Assembly (NCBI GenBank): GCA_021014325.1
Contig: CM037476.1
Span: 18,760,827-18,824,826, forward strand
Direction: 5' to 3'
Length of the DNA stretch: 64,000 bases
DNA from: Plazaster borealis
Taxonomy: Eukaryota; Echinodermata; Asteroidea; Forcipulatida; Labidiasteridae
Part shown: positions 63,099-64,000 of the stretch, piece by piece
Numbering within the stretch: position 1 is the stretch's first letter
Layout: each line of letters starts with the position of its first letter
The notes under the pieces: generated by a model
Database searches by the model: none
Told to the model about the DNA's origin: nothing
What the model saw: only the letters and a program-made list of their open reading frames with translations
Made by a program: the position numbers and the translations under genes

Positions 63099-63269
63099 GG
63101 GCCCAATTTCATAGAGCTGCTTAAGCCGAAAATATTGCATTGCAGTTTTCTGTTTAATAGCAGAAGTGATCAGGATACAAATTGCACATGTGACATGGTA
63201 GTTTAGCTGGTAACTTTATTCTGGTAGACATGTGGTTTTGTGCTTAAGCAGCTCTATGAAATTTGGCCC
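63099..63269. mobile_element. GGGCCCAATTTCA foldback MITE
   Basis: GGGCCCAATTTCATAGAGC to GCTCTATGAAATTTGGCCC, 171 bp. It abuts a separate right end (CATGAAATTGGGCCC) at 63,083-63,097, so two members are joined end to end. Confidence 0.78.
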
Positions 63270-63793
63270 TGATTGCCAGCGCAAATGTCTACTTTCTTTA
63301 AGGCGAAGGTGGTTGTATAGGGAATAGTAAAGCTAATCTTTATCGCAATGTCATATGCTGAAGATTTATGCAACAAATTTGCCTTGTTTTTCAATAGTAA
63401 AATTTATGTGATCCGGGTTCTCCTCCCACAACTAAAGCTGAAGATTTCTTTATTGTCTCCTGATCATTCCGTTATTGGCGCTAATTGCACCGTTGGTTTT
63501 GCAATGAAATAGATTTTGTAAAGCGCTTAGGGCCGACATAGATCTGTGAATAAGCGCTATAATACATTATTGTTGTATGTAAGAGATTGGAGTTGCAGTG
63601 GCATGTCGCGAACACATTCAACGTCAAGTGACGGCGTAGCAAACAATTTTGTGTTTTTGGGGGGTGTCGCCATTACGAGCCCGATGAGGGCGTGACCGTC
63701 AACTCTTCCCCAGAGCCAATTATTAAGTGAGTTGCGTCAACTTGCGTTTAGAAGCCATTTTCATTCCAATAAAAACACGCATAAAAATGCGCA
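63270..63793. other. intergenic DNA, retrotransposon tail trace
   Basis: GTAAAGCGCTTAGGGCCGAC and AAGCGCTATAATACATTATT near 63,518-63,570 resemble a LINE 3' tail. Otherwise nothing recognised. Confidence 0.45.
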
Positions 63794-63900
63794 CATAGGG
63801 TGCCAGACCAGACTGCACATTGGGTTGTGCTGCATTTGGACCAAAATGGCGTCCAGCAACCACGTGACCAAAGAACAATTGCCCCTCCATGTTTCTTTCA
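63794..63900 (-). repeat. dispersed repeat core, inverted copy
   Basis: Reverse complement of the core seen at 4,245-4,370 and in the MYND-gene intron: GGGTGCCAGACCAGACTG, GGTTGTGCTGCATTTGG and GTCCAGCAACCACGTGACC. Confidence 0.65.
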
Positions 63901-64000
63901 ATACACAGCTCTGCTCTTCCCATGGTGAAGATCTCACGGGCACCAAGATAGATGTCTATACGTGGTAGTCACGCCTCGTTGTAATGAAAGGGGTACATGC

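Overview
The window is nuclear DNA of an animal, most probably an echinoderm and perhaps a sea star. The evidence is split genes with GT-AG introns, a double-MYND/DUF4470 gene of a type I know from echinoderms and other invertebrates, very dense small inverted-repeat transposons, tRNA-derived SINEs and L2/CR1-like retrotransposon tails. The sea-star guess rests on remembered repeat families and cannot be verified here. There is no sign of bacterial or viral gene organisation.

Protein-coding content is small: three genes, all on the + strand. Two are tandem paralogues of an SLC22-type (major facilitator superfamily) organic ion transporter. Copy A (1-11,372) is cut by the window edge inside its third exon and shows its last eight exons. 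Copy B (22,127-38,947) is complete: ten exons and 572 residues, with exon sizes identical to copy A wherever both can be seen. They lie in a tandem segmental duplication of about 16-17 kb that covers 1 to about 17,730 and 27,183 to about 43,375, including 5-6 kb of 3' flank. Both copies look functional, with open frames, conserved splice sites and mostly synonymous changes. Copy A has lost one charged residue of a conserved cytoplasmic-loop motif. The third gene (52,467-54,715, two exons, 628 residues) encodes two complete MYND zinc fingers followed by a DUF4470 region.

Everything else is introns and intergenic DNA filled with repeats. Because the two duplicons can be read side by side, many elements have a visible empty site in the other copy, so their ends and target-site duplications can be defined to the base. 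These include three insertions with TTAA duplications from two MITE families, a 1.37-kb hAT-like element with an 8-bp duplication, and a 282-bp element with a 10-bp duplication. A 24-bp minisatellite in the same intron has about 50 units in copy A and about 7 in copy B.

The most unusual structures are arrays of short units that are themselves palindromes. One is a 536-bp foldback element at 33,734-34,269, built of two opposed arrays inside matching ends. Others are at 24,160-24,435, 50,480-50,825 and, smaller, 22,634-22,730. They do not share a unit sequence but share the design.

Layout: 1-11,372 transporter copy A; 11,373-22,030 repeat-rich intergenic DNA; 22,031-38,947 copy B with a likely TATA box; 38,948-52,466 duplicon B 3' flank and repeat-rich intergenic DNA; 52,467-54,715 MYND/DUF4470 gene; 54,716-64,000 repeats with no recognised gene.
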